The notes beneath the pieces were generated by a model. It was not told the origin of the DNA, searched no databases, and saw only the letters and a list, made by a program, of their open reading frames with translations. From Macrolepiota albuminosa (taxonomy: Eukaryota > Basidiomycota > Agaricomycetes > Agaricales > Agaricaceae), in the NCBI GenBank assembly GCA_027475525.1, contig JAMWFC010000088.1:756757-820756 (forward strand): a DNA stretch of 64,000 nucleotides, read 5' to 3'. The position numbers and the translations under genes are program-made. This document shows, piece after piece, positions 32,189-43,427 of this stretch (the first letter of the stretch is position 1; the number at the start of each line of letters is the position of its first letter).

Positions 32189-33727
32189 GACATATATGAC
32201 GACGTCTACGACAATGAGTATTACAGTCGCAACAGCGACTCTGAGTGCCTAGCGGCGATGACAGATTGGCCGTCCGCAAATGACCCCGAACAGAATAACG
32301 TGGTTCGGATGAAGAAGGTGACCCTTCGTCGTGCAGAGGGCACTTTGCAGCGCCCTGCATTGAAGCGAGCAGACAAGGAGTGCCTGGTCTCGTATGTGGA
32401 CGTAGACAGCCACAAGGCATGGACCCTATGGGACTCTGGGAGTACCACATCGGGCATAACGCCCCAGTTCGCCCATGTGTACGGAATATCCGTGCAGGAG
32501 TTGGATACGCCATTGGCGTTACAGCTGGGCACCGTAGGGAGCCGAGCCATGGTGCAGTACGGGACAAATGTGAATGTCCAAACGCCGGGCTCACGTAGCC
32601 GTGAATACATGGATGTAGCAAACTTCGATCGCTACGACATGATACTGGGAACGCCATTCATGCGGCGTAACAAAGTCATATTAGACTTTGACCATTCTCA
32701 GGTGTTAGTGAATGGGAAAGTGATCCCAGCCGAGCGAGCTACAGCAGACGACACTGATAATCGTCTGCGACGTCATCGCACTACGGAGAAACGCAAGGAC
32801 TCTCCATGACTTGGCCGGCGCAGAGTGCCGACCGTGGAGGATGGGGAGGAGGAAGTGCAGGCTATGCCTGGACTAAGCGCAGACCACAACGTGGTAATGA
32901 TGAGCGAGGAGGAGTATCAAGCCTCCAAGAGGAGCAACGAGCGAATAATCGCTCCTGAGATTCAAGGCGCAAGGCCTCCAGACAAACGCCATCGCAAGGC
33001 GAGACGACGGGAGGACTCAGTGGATGTATGTCCACCTACGTCCTCACGAGTCAAGTTGGAAGACTTGAAAGACAGCAGTCGAGAGGTGGAAGCCTCAGTA
33101 GAGGGGGACACACGGTCTCTATGGGAACGACCAGCTCCCCTACCGGAGTACGACTGGGCATACGACCCCCGAATGCCGCAAGAGTGGAACGAGCTGGTGG
33201 CAGCCACGTGTGCACGAAATGCGCACCAGAGACGGATGACCGTCAAACCAGCGTATTGCCAGCCAGCCCCGGACGAGGTATCCGTAGCGTACTCGCTTGT
33301 ACGTGAGGGAAGAAGCCTCGTGGCTTATAAGGCAGCGGCAGCGGGTGCCCCGCTGAGACTACATATACCTGATGACAGTGTCAATCGGGTGCTTGCAATG
33401 CGAGAACAGTACGCACCGCCGCCTCGGCCACCCTCAGAGACGGTGGAAGTACTTCCCCCGGTACACATGAAGGGGAAGCAGAAGGCGACAAGCCTTCGTG
33501 AGGAAGATATCCCTTGGTTGCGTCAGCAATGGCAAGAAGAATTTGCCGACATGGTCAATGGGACCAAGGAGGAGCTCCCGCCATGGCAGGAGGTGAATCA
33601 TGAGATTAATCTCATAGACGAGAACAAGCAGTATAAGTACCACTTGCCGCGCTGTCCGCGCGCCCTCCAGGAGCAACTACGCGATAAGACTAATCGCTAC
33701 TTGAATGCTCAATGGTGGTCCCCATGA
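32156..33727 (+). CDS. Retropepsin and linker of element B Pol
   Basis: The aspartic protease has WDSGSTTSG and MILGTPFMRRNKVILDF. It would cleave the Gag-Pol polyprotein. The protease segment ends in TGA at 32807-32809, after which the same frame stays open to 33725 (LGRRRVPTVEDGEE ... PRMPQEWNELV ... YLNAQWWSP). CD and element F have TGA at the same point, so it is not a random lesion; readthrough or separate translation is possible. The linker ends with TGA 33725-33727, where CD has TGC (Cys); beyond it the frame continues into RT. Confidence 0.8.
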
Positions 33728-35175
33728 ACCACCGCTCAAGCTGCACCGTTATTGTGCATCCCGAAGAAGGATGGAACCCTTCGAACAGCTCTTGATGCAT
33801 GTCAGCGCAATGACAATACTATAAAGGATGTAACTCCTTTACCAGATCAAGAGGTGATCCGGGAAGACGTGGCTCGGGCGAAGTATCGCTCAAAGATTGA
33901 CCTTACTGATGCTTACGAGCAGGTGCGCATTCGCACAGAGGACGTACCCAAGACCGTGTTTGCGTCGATCATGGGTACATTCACGAGCAATATAATGCAA
34001 ATTGGAGACTGCAATGCTCCAGCAACTTTCCAGAGGCTAATGACCTCTATCTTCCGAGACGTAATAGGACGTTTCATGCATGTCTACTTAGATGACATAT
34101 TCATCTACTCGGATACCATGGAGGAGCATGAGCAGCACCTCAGAGTCGTATTCGAACGACTGCGCAAGTACAAGTTGTACTTGAAGTGGAAAAAATGTGA
34201 GCTCTACGCTCAGAGTATAGACTGCTTAGGGCATGTCATAGACAAGCGGGGTATCCACCCTGATCAGGACAAACTCGATCGTATTCGGGAGTGGCGCACG
34301 CCCCGAAACTACAATGACATCCAACGATTCGTTGGCCTGGTCAACTACATATCGAGCTTCTTGCCCGATGTCACAGCCTATACTGGGCCACTTATGGCCA
34401 TGACGCAGAACGGATCACCGTTCAATTGGAGGCCGTTACACCAGCGGTGCTTCGAGATGGTCAAACGGATCTGTACGAAGACTCCGGTGATTCGACCGAT
34501 CGACCCTAGACGGGACGAGCCAATATGGCTCATTTGCGACGTGTCCAAGACAGGCGTCGGAGCCATGTACGGCCAGGGAAGCAGCTGGCAGACGTGCCGC
34601 CCAGCAGGGTTCATGTCGAAGAAGTTCACGACGGCCCAGCAAAACTATGCGGTGCACGAGTTGGAGACTCTTGCCATACTCGAGGCTCTCCTCAAGTGGG
34701 AGGATAAGCTGATGGGATACCCCATCCACATCATAACGGACCACAAGGCCCTTGAGTTCTTTAAAACTCAGGTGAACTTGTTGCCGCGTCAGCGACGGTG
34801 GATCGACTACATGTTGAGATATCAGTTTGACATCACCTATGTTAAAGGTGAACTCAACAAAGTGGCAGACTGCTTGTCACGCTACTTTGAGAGTGATGTA
34901 GTCGGGGAGGCTCACGAGCCTCATGAGTATGTGCAGGCAGACTGCCGCATAGACCCAGATGGAGAGGACTTACCTCTCCACCGATACCAGGAGCTCCGGG
35001 AGCATGTCCTGGAAGTACGCGCTATGCGTGACGATGAACGGAGGCGAAGCACTCGCCTCAGAGAGCAGCGTGAAGAACAGGACGTAGCCGCCCAGTTGCT
35101 CAAGGAGCATGAAGCCGTGGACCAGCATCCACTAGGGAGCACGAGCGCCACGATGTACCCGTTACGCTTGCGGAG
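33728..35175 (+). pseudogene. Reverse transcriptase and RNase H of element B
   Basis: RT motifs: LCIPKKDGTLRTALDA, KIDLTDAYEQVRI, CNAPATFQRLMTSIF and the catalytic MHVYLDDIFIYSD (YLDD). RNase H: LICDVSKTGVGAMYG, ELETLAILEA and HIITDHKALEFF. Near 35118 one C is missing compared with CD (GGACCAGC versus GGACCCAGC), which shifts the frame before the integrase. Together with the TGA at 33725 this probably inactivates Pol. Confidence 0.88.
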
Positions 35176-36711
35176 ATGCTCGAAGGCGAATTGCCTTCAT
35201 CCCAGCCTCCTAGCCTGGTCAATGACAACTTCCGGCAGGAGGTGGTGCAGGACTATGGCGATGATCCTCTCTTTGCCGAGATAATCGCCAATCCTGACGA
35301 CCATCCTCGGTTCAGGCATGAGCCTGGTGGACTCATCACAACGGAGAACCGTCAAGGGGTGGCAGTGGTATGCCTCCCCCGTACGCGTACCATTGTTACG
35401 CGGGTCTTGGACCAGGCCCATGCCCTGGTGGGGCACTTTGGTGCCGCCCGGACATTGGGCTACATCCGGCGATGGTATTGGTGGCCACGTATGGCCCAAG
35501 AAGTGACTAAGTTTTGCGCGTCCTGCGCAGCGTGTCAGAGGGCAAAGTTGCCCCCTGGATCCCCTCTCGGGAAGCTACACCAGCTACCCGTGCCGGTGAA
35601 ACCCTGGGACTCAATTGGAATGGACTTCGTAGGTCCCTTTCCCGAGTCCAGAGGGTTCGATTACCTCTGGGTAGTCATATGTCGCATGACAAGCATGGTG
35701 CACCTCATACCAGTGCGAACTACGCTGACGGCTAAGGAGCTGTCGTGGATCTACCTGAGGGAGATCGTTAGGCTGCATGGGCTGCCTAGCACCATTGTGA
35801 GCGATCGTGACTCGAAGTTCACGTCTCAATGGTGGAGAGAACTCCACAAACTGCTAGGAGCACGACTCCTTATGTCGACGTCCTTCCATCCTCAGACGGA
35901 TGGGCAGACAGAGCGGGTTAACCGCAGTATAGGTCAGATTTTGAGGGCAGTTGTTCGCCCTGACCAACGGGACTGGGTGGACTGGTGTCCACTCACTGAG
36001 TTCGCGATTAACGCGAGTATCTCGGAGACCACAGGGTATGCGCCCTTTGAACTCAATGGAGGGTACTTGCCCTCCATGCTGCACGAAGTTCGTGCTGATA
36101 CGGTAGCTCACCGTGGAGTTGTCGAGTTCGCCAGGCAGGCCCTGGAGAACATCGCGGCGGCGCATGACGCCATCATAGAGGCGCGAGTCTTTCAGGCAAA
36201 AAACGCCAATCACCGTAGGCGAACAGACCCGCCAATAGCTGTAGGAGCGTTGGTATACTTATCAACGCGTAATCTGAGGCTCCCGAAGGGACGGGCGAGT
36301 AAACTCTGCCCGAAATGGGTAGGCCCGTACCGCGTCCTAGACGCGGAGCCAAGTACCTCCAACTACGTGTTGGAGCTGCCTCTGGCATTACAGGAACGAC
36401 GCATTGTTCCTAAGTTTCATGTGTCGCTGTTGCGACCTTATAGCGCGTCTGACGATGCGCTGTTCCCTAACAGGGCGACCCCGGGCCCCTATGATTTTGG
36501 GGCTCGAGACGATGACAAATGGTTCGTCGAGTGCATAATTGGGCACCGGTGGACTGAGCGTAACATGCTCGAGTTTGAGGTACGATGGTCCCTGGGGGAC
36601 ACAACATGGGAGCCACACTCCCATTGCTCCAAGCTAGCGGCACTTGACCGTTATTTGGAGTTGAAGGGCGTTAAGCGCCCACATCAATTAAGTAAGCGTG
36701 CCGGCGCTTAA
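35176..36711 (+). CDS. Integrase with chromodomain-like tail of element B
   Basis: Zinc-binding HALVGHFGAARTLGY...FCASCAACQRAK. The DDE residues lie in IGMDFVGPFPES, IVSDRDSKFTSQ and DGQTERVNRSI. The tail WFVECIIGHRW...FEVRWSLGDTTWEPHSH resembles a chromodomain, which in chromoviruses targets integration to marked chromatin. The ORF is open over 511 codons; in the intact element it would be the end of Pol rather than a separate protein. Confidence 0.9.
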   Translation: MLEGELPSSQPPSLVNDNFRQEVVQDYGDDPLFAEIIANPDDHPRFRHEPGGLITTENRQGVAVVCLPRTRTIVTRVLDQAHALVGHFGAARTLGYIRRWYWWPRMAQEVTKFCASCAACQRAKLPPGSPLGKLHQLPVPVKPWDSIGMDFVGPFPESRGFDYLWVVICRMTSMVHLIPVRTTLTAKELSWIYLREIVRLHGLPSTIVSDRDSKFTSQWWRELHKLLGARLLMSTSFHPQTDGQTERVNRSIGQILRAVVRPDQRDWVDWCPLTEFAINASISETTGYAPFELNGGYLPSMLHEVRADTVAHRGVVEFARQALENIAAAHDAIIEARVFQAKNANHRRRTDPPIAVGALVYLSTRNLRLPKGRASKLCPKWVGPYRVLDAEPSTSNYVLELPLALQERRIVPKFHVSLLRPYSASDDALFPNRATPGPYDFGARDDDKWFVECIIGHRWTERNMLEFEVRWSLGDTTWEPHSHCSKLAALDRYLELKGVKRPHQLSKRAGA

Positions 36712-36814
36712 TTTGATCGGCAGTGCTGATCGCGGCTTGGCTGAGTTGGTCAGCAGCTGTGGCTGAAACACGTCTTAAAAGGCGAAATTTCTTTTTCGCC
36801 TTTTTTCCCCAACC

Positions 36815-39800
36815 ATGGACAGCATGCCCGTGGACGTGAGTGACCAGCAGCAGCAGCAAGTTGAGAGTACGCCGTCGGTCTTACCGTCGGCTGAAGGGGG
36901 GGGGCAGATGGCTCCCCCGCTGACCCAAAATGCGCCCCAGTGGGGACAATCGCAACAGGCGGTGGGCTTCCCACAGCAGCAGCAACAACCAGCGGCGGGC
37001 TACCCGCCGCAGCAGCCGGTGATCAGTGGCTATCCGCCACTTCAAACCATGCAGGGCAACTTCATGCCCCAGAACGCACCTGTGGGCGGCTATCAGCCCC
37101 AACAACCAGCACCGGGCGCTTATGCGCCACATCACACCGAGGGCCAATTCCAACAACAGGCCTATGGGGGGCTAGTCAGCCCCCAAGCAGCGTCGGCATG
37201 GAGGCAACTTGCCCCTGTACCGGCAACAGGGCAGCTGGGGACACATCCTTTTCCCCAGTTTACCGCCCTGGCGCACTACCCTGGGATGGGTGGTGTGCCC
37301 GTAATGATGCCGTACCCCCCGGCTTGGATGGGGGCTTGGGGCGCAATGCCCCAGTACAGCGACTCGCATGAGTCGCAAGCCAAGGGAGGCCGGTTGATTT
37401 CTTTGTTGACCACAGTACCAACCGATAACCTAGAGGGACGCCGAGCATCCCTCGTGCAGGCCACCGCGGCCATTGAGAGAGCAGAAACTCTCAATACAGA
37501 ACGAAGCGTCGGTTCATCGTCCGATGCGCCGACGGAGAGCCTGGCCAAGCTCTCCTTGCTACAGCGGCTGGAAATGCCGCACCAATCCGAGCCCAGCTCG
37601 GAAGAAGAGTCGCGTCCTCGATGCGACAAAGGAAAAGCACGGGCTGTCGAGCCCACTCACAGCCAGGACTTAGTCCTGGCTACCCTTCTCCAACGTCTGG
37701 GAGATAATGGGTACGATGTACCCGCAGAGTCATCATTCCTCTGCGATGCGGAGGCAGTCGTCCTCATCTGCCGGATGATGGACGACATGGATCACATGCG
37801 CGCTCAGCGCAAAACTGATCTCCTTGCCCTCTCGGCCGCTCGTAAGCGGCAGTCTACACCCCCGAGTCGGGACACCGACTCCAGCAAAAGGGCGCGTCGG
37901 CAAGGAGTGGAGGACGCGCCCTCCCGCTCGATTAAGTCGAGTGTTGCTGCCCCCGGCCGGGAGGCTGGTCTAGGACGGGACATCCTCCCTTATGAAGATG
38001 TTCCTGCTCCAGCCGCCCCCCGGCTTATCCAGCGCCTCGCCAGCGGCGCGTCTGAGGTCGCGTCTTCGCAACCAGTATCCGTGGTATCCACCACGTACTC
38101 TGGGGAGCAGAGTTCCAGGGGTGTGAGCACACACCCCACTGAGGCCAAGGCCTCACAACCCCGAAAGGATTGTCGGGGTAAGCAACCGGAAGTGCGTGCC
38201 TACGTCAACGTGCACTTCCCCGAGGATGCCCCGAAAGGGGCCCCAGGGGCTAACATCCCCTTTTTACCCGCTATACTGGTAGAGGGCCTGCCAGCCCGAC
38301 TCCCGCGGTGTGTGTGGGCAATGGACCCACGATCTGAGAAGTCGGAGCCGGAGAGGCTGCCTTCCCCTCCCTCCGACGACGATTGGTATGAGGAGCCTGA
38401 AGAGGCTCGTATGGAATCCCCAGTGCCGCACGAGACGGCGGCACAACGTATGGCACGCGAACGGCGCAACAGCAATCGACGAGCCAAGATGGAGCGTCGG
38501 GCGCAGAACAGCGCCAAACGAGGGGCCGCCCTTCTTGAGGACGAAACCGGGCGCATCCCTGATGCACTCGGTGTGGTGATCTACCGTGATCACACTATTG
38601 AGCGCCAGAACTCATTCTTTGGCGCGGGGTTGGCTCCCCAATTCTATTGGTTGCCAATGACCAATACCATCTTTGTCGGGCAAGAAGCCCGCGCAGCCAG
38701 GTCCTTCGAGGACGACAAACAGGGCAACGCCGCCGCGACGCCCCACAACAGTAAGGTGTACCAAGTTGCACCTCGCGGGTTTCCCCGCAGCCCTCGAGAA
38801 GTCCGCAGACTTCACGCACTGGTCAACAACCAGTTTACGCCGCTTCGTCAGCGTCAGTTGGGCTACCTCTTGCTCAACGAATTCAAGTGGGTGGCGCTCA
38901 ACTGCCACCCTACGGCCCGAAACAGAGCTATGTCTCATTTACTCGATGAGGTCGAGTATAGGACTATCGCGGTACCCTTCGCGAGTCCAGAGGAGCGGGA
39001 GAGTATCCCGCGAATGATTGTGCCGTCGCGGCTCTATCGCCGCAAAGAGGGAGGGAAGATTGCCTTCGTCGGCCTTACCCCCCCTGATTCAAAGCAACCA
39101 TTTGCTTTGGACTACCTGGGCTCATACGCCCTCCTCTATGGACGTCCTGGGACGTCCAATGTGTGGACCGGTCTGGCCATGGACTGAGCCATGCGCATTC
39201 ATTGGCGCAGCCTCTTTGGGTTTGCGCTTGTACGCGCCCTCAGCGCCAGCCGCCCCTCTAAGGCCACGGTACACAAGTACCTGGCCTACGTCTTTGCCAG
39301 GCCAGGCCTCTATAAAGAGGCCGTGGCCGAGTACGAGGCGGCCACGGGGCGAGTCTTTGAGCCCATCCACGTTGACAACCCTACCTTCGAGGTTCAGGCT
39401 GTGGACATTCCGGAAGCGTCAGCTTCCGTGTTCTCCACTTCGGACGCGTTACGCGTCCTTCTTCACAATCAAATCCCGGTCAGCTGGGCTGACCACGCGT
39501 ACACTTATGGGGTCACCTACTTGGCCCATCTATTCTTCAGCGACAGCCGGCTCTACAACGAGGCGGCTGCTATCGACGACGAGAGGCTACAACGCCTCGA
39601 TCACTACGGTACACCCCAGTCCATCCCTCAGTGGGATGGGTGGCGCGAGGCCACCATCGGCGATCGTCAACGCCTGATGCTCCAGCAGCAGGACAGTCGT
39701 CGTGCATACGACGACGCGCTCGCCAAGGGGATGTACCTCTTCATCGGGCAAGACATTCATGCCCGCGAAATCTGGACGCGCCAGTACCCGTCCGACACCG

Positions 39801-40039
39801 GGGATCTGCCTGATCCCCAACCAACCGTCTCGGGGTTGACCATCGACCCCAATCTCACACTGTCCCCCCTCCAGGACTATGACGATTCCCTGCCAGTAGC
39901 AGGGCCTTCGGGCACTTCTTACGCGCCCGCACCTGAGGATGAACTCCTCGACTACGACATGGACGACGCGACTGCCGATCCATTCCGGGAGCCTGGGGAC
40001 TCTCCCATTGCCCCCGTCCCAGACTTACCAACGGCATGA
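36815..40039 (+). pseudogene. ORF3 of element B, unknown function, after pol
   Basis: Frame of 1075 codons from ATG 36815 (MDSMPVDVSDQQQQQ) to 40039, interrupted once by TGA at 39185-39187 (TGT in CD). Residues about 1-190 are rich in Gln, Pro, Gly and Tyr (QQQPAAGYPPQQP). Residues about 545-575 are strongly basic (RMARERRNSNRRAKMERR), a likely nuclear or nucleic-acid-binding segment. The C-terminal half is folded-looking (VIYRDHTIERQNSFFG, SPREVRRLHALVNNQF, AMRIHWRSLFGFALVRA, DHAYTYGVTYLAHLFF). It ends in an acidic tail. I see no signal peptide, membrane span or known enzyme motif, so it is not an envelope protein. I believe related agaricomycete proteins of unknown function exist. It is retained in B, CD and E. 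Confidence 0.75.
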
Positions 40040-40054
40040 CCGTTGTTTTATCTC

Positions 40055-40084
40055 AAGACCGTAGCTCGGTCTGATTGGGGGGTG
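40055..40084 (+). other. Polypurine tract of element B
   Basis: ATTGGGGGGTG lies directly before the 3' LTR, as in CD and E (reverse strand); it would prime plus-strand synthesis. Confidence 0.6.
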
Positions 40085-40396
40085 TGTAGCGTAGCCCGCT
40101 ATGTGGCGTTGGCCACATAGCTTTACTTACTTTACAGTAGATATTATTATATTATATTTATTATAATATAATATTAATTACATTACTATATAACTTAGCT
40201 TACCAGCTGCTTACAAAGCAGCTTATTTTTGTGTATACTACATTGTCAATAGACCGGTCTGGTCTGATTCAGTGTCGTGTGTGCACACTAAGCTCTCTAA
40301 ACTTCGTAACTTCGTTACATTGTCAATAGACCGGTCTGGTCTGATTCAGTGTCGTGTGTGCACACTAAGCTCTCAAAACTTCGTAACTTCGTTACA
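40085..40396 (+). repeat. 3' LTR of element B
   Basis: 312 bp as given, equal to the 235-bp LTR plus one 77-bp duplication of its last part (40241-40394). Confidence 0.92.
40241..40394. repeat. 77-bp tandem duplication 16 (3' LTR of B)
   Basis: Copies 40241-40317 and 40318-40394 with one T/A difference; not present in the 5' LTR. Confidence 0.92.
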
Positions 40397-40401
40397 GTTC
40401 T

Positions 40402-43400
40402 CTCCACCATTGAGACGTGAACTTCAAGTCACGGTCGCTCACAATGGTGCTAGGCAGCCCATGCAGCCTAACGATCTCCCTCAGGTAGATCCATGACAGC
40501 TCCTTAGCCGTCAGCGTAGTTCGCACCGGTATGAGGTGCACCATGCTTGTCATACGACATATGACTACCCAGAGGTAATCGAACCCTCTGGACTCGGGAA
40601 AGGGACCTACGAAGTCCATTCCAATTGAGTCCCAGGGTTTCACCGGCACGGGTAGCTGGTGTAGCTTCCTGGGAGGGGATCCAGGGGGCAACTTTGCCCT
40701 CTGACACGCTGCGCATGAGGCACAAAACTTGGTTACTTCTTGGGCCATACATGGCCACCAATACCATCTCCGGATGTAGCCCAGCGTCCGGGCGGCACCA
40801 AAGTGCCCCACCAGTGCATGGGCCTGATCCAAGACCCGCGTAACAATGGTTCGCGTACGGGGGAGGCATACCACTGCCACCCCTTGACGGTTCTCCGTCG
40901 TGATGAGTCCACCAGGCTCATGCCTGAACCGAGGATGGTCGTCAGGATTGGCGATTATCTCGGTGAAGAGAGAATCATCGCCATAGTCCTGCACCACTTC
41001 CTTCCGGAAGTCGTCATTGACCAGGCGTGGAGGCTGGGATGAAGGCAAGTCACCTTCGAGCATCTCTGCCAGCGTAACGGGTATATCGTGGCGCTCATGC
41101 TCCCCAGTGGACGCTGGGTCCACGGCTTCATGCTCCTTGAGCAACTGGGCAGCCACGTCCTGCTCTTCACGCTGCTCTCTGAGGCGAGTGCTTTGCCTCT
41201 GTTCATCATCACGCATAGCGCGTATTTCCAGGACATGCTCCCGGAGCTCCTGGTATCGGTGGAGAGGTAAGTCCTCTCCATCTGGGTCTATGCGGCAGTC
41301 TGCCTGCACATACTCATGAGGCTCGTGAGCCTCCCCGACTACATCACTCTCAAAGTAGCGTGACAAGCAGTCTGCCACTTTGTTGAGTTCACCTTTAACA
41401 TAGGTGATGTCAAACTGATATCTCAACATGTAGTCGATCCACCGTCGCTGACGCGGCAACAAGTTCACCTGAGTTTTAAAGAACTCAAGGGCCTTGTGGT
41501 CCGTTATGATGTGGATGGGATATCCCATCAGCTTATCCTCCCATTTGAGGAGGGCCTCGAGTATGGCAAGAGTCTCCAGCTCGTGCACCGCATAGTTTTG
41601 CTGGGCCGTCGTGAACTTCTTCGACATGAACCCTGCTGGGCGGCACATCTGCCAGCTGCTTCCCTGACCATACATGGCTCCGACGCCTGTCTTGGACGCG
41701 TCGCAAATGAGCCATATCGGCTCGTCCCATCTAGGGTCAATTGGTCGAATCACCGGAGTCTTCGTACAGATCCGTTTGACCATCTCGAAGCACTGCTGGT
41801 GCAACAGCCTCCAATTGAATGGTGACCTGTTCTGCGTCATGGCCATAAGTGGCCCAGTATAGGCTGTGACATCGGGCAAGAAGCTCGAAATGTAGTTGAC
41901 AAGGCCAACAAATCGTTGGATGTCATTGTAGTTTCGGGGTGTGCGCCACTCCCGAATACGGTCGAGCTTGTCCTGATCGGGGTGGATACCCCGCTCATCT
42001 ATGACATGCCCTAGGCAGTCTATGCTCTGATCGTAAAGCTCACATTTCTTCCACTTCAAGTACAACTTGTACTTGCGGAGTCGTTCGAATACGACTCTGA
42101 GGTGCTGCTCATGCTCCTCCATAGAATCCGAGTAGATGAATATGTCATCTAAGTAGACGTGCATAAAACGTCCTATTACGTCTTGGAAGATAGAGGTCAT
42201 TAGCCTCTGGAAAGTTGCTGGAGCATTACAGTCTCCAATCTGCATTATATTGCTCGTGAACGTGCCCATGATCAATGCAAATACGGTCTTGGGTACGTCC
42301 TCGGTGCAAATGCGCACCTGCTCATAAGTGTCAGTAAGGTTAATCTTCAAGCGATACTTCGCCCGAGCCACGTCTTCCCGGATCACCTCTTGATCTGGTA
42401 AAGGAGTTACATCCTTTATGGTATTGTCATTGCGCTGATGCGCATCAAGAGCTGTTCGAAGGGTTCCATCCTTCTTCGGGATGCACAATAACGGTGCAGC
42501 TTGAGCGGTGGTGCATGGGGACCACCATTGAGCATTCAAATAGCGATTAGTCTTATTGCATAGTTGCTCCTGGAGGGCGCGCGGGCAGCGCGGCAAGTGG
42601 TACTTATACTGCTTGCTCTCGTCTATGAGATTAATCTCATGGTTCACCTCCTGCCATGGCGGAAGCTCCTCCTTGGTCCCGTTGACCATGTCGGCAAATT
42701 CTTCTTGCCATTGCTGACGCAACCGAGGAATATCTTCCTCACAAAGGCTTGTCGCCTTCTGCTTCCCCTTCATGCGTACCGGGGGAAGTACTTCCACCGT
42801 CTCTGAGGGTGGTCGAGGCGGCGGTGCATACTGCTCGCGCATTGCGAGCACCCAATTGACACTGTCATCGGGTATATGTAGTCTCAGCGGAGCACCCGCT
42901 GCCGCTGCCTTATGAGCCACGAGGCTTTTCCCCTCACGTACAAGTGAGTACACTATGGACACCTCGTCCGAGGCTGGCTGGCAATACGCTGGGTTGACGG
43001 TCATCCGTCTCTGGTGCGCATTTTGCGCACACGTGGCTGCCACCAGCTCGTTCCACTCTTGCGGCATTCGGGGGTCGTATGCCCAGTCATACTCCGGCAG
43101 GGGGGCTGGTCACTTCCATAGGGACCGCGTGTCCCCCTCTCCTGAGGCTTCCGCCTCCTGGATGTTGTCTCTCAAGTCTTCCAACTTGACTCGTGACGTA
43201 GGTGGACATACATCCACTGAGTCCTCCCACTGTCTCGCCTTTTGATGGCGCTTGTCTGGAGGCTTTGCGCCTCGAATATCAGGAGCGATTATTCGCTCGT
43301 CGCTCTTCTTGGAGGCTTGATACTCCTCCTCGCTCATCATTACCACGTTGTGGTCTGCGCTCAGTCCAGGCATAGCCTGCACTTCCTCCTCCACATCCTC

Positions 43401-43412
43401 CACGGCCAGCAC
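40402..43412 (-). CDS. Linker, RT, RNase H and integrase N-part of element CD Pol
   Basis: From 43067 to the element B junction the frame is open for about 890 codons. RT (KINLTDTYEQVRI, VYLDDIFIYSD), RNase H (LICDASKTGVGAMYG, ITDHKALEFF) and integrase up to SDRDLKFTSQWWREL are present. The linker upstream (43412-43110) ends in TGA where B has CGA (SLWERPAPLPEYDW), the only break before element B. Pol continues at 28896. Apart from the nested insertion and this stop, it is the best preserved Pol in the window. Confidence 0.88.
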
Positions 43413-43427
43413 TCTGCGCTGGCCAAG

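Larger units (their letters stand above)
28902..40396 (+). mobile_element. Element B: Ty3/gypsy retrotransposon inserted in element CD
   Basis: LTRs 28902-29136 and 40085-40396. Flanks are GTTTT (28897-28901) and GTTCT (40397-40401), while the uninterrupted sequence in B itself (35830-35850, reverse) predicts GTTCT, so a 5-bp duplication with one change. Gag, protease, linker, RT/RNase H, integrase and ORF3 are all on the plus strand. It is close in sequence to CD, so a recent insertion of the same family. Confidence 0.92.

Noticed and set aside
31159..39187. Selenocysteine or a UGA-recoded genetic code in element B
   Set aside because: No SECIS-like hairpin recognised; other genes here use TGA as an ordinary stop, and relatives have CGA or Leu at some of the sites.
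36815..40039. ORF3 as a retroviral-type envelope protein
   Set aside because: No signal peptide, fusion peptide or membrane segment; the N-terminus is Q/P-rich and the middle is strongly basic.
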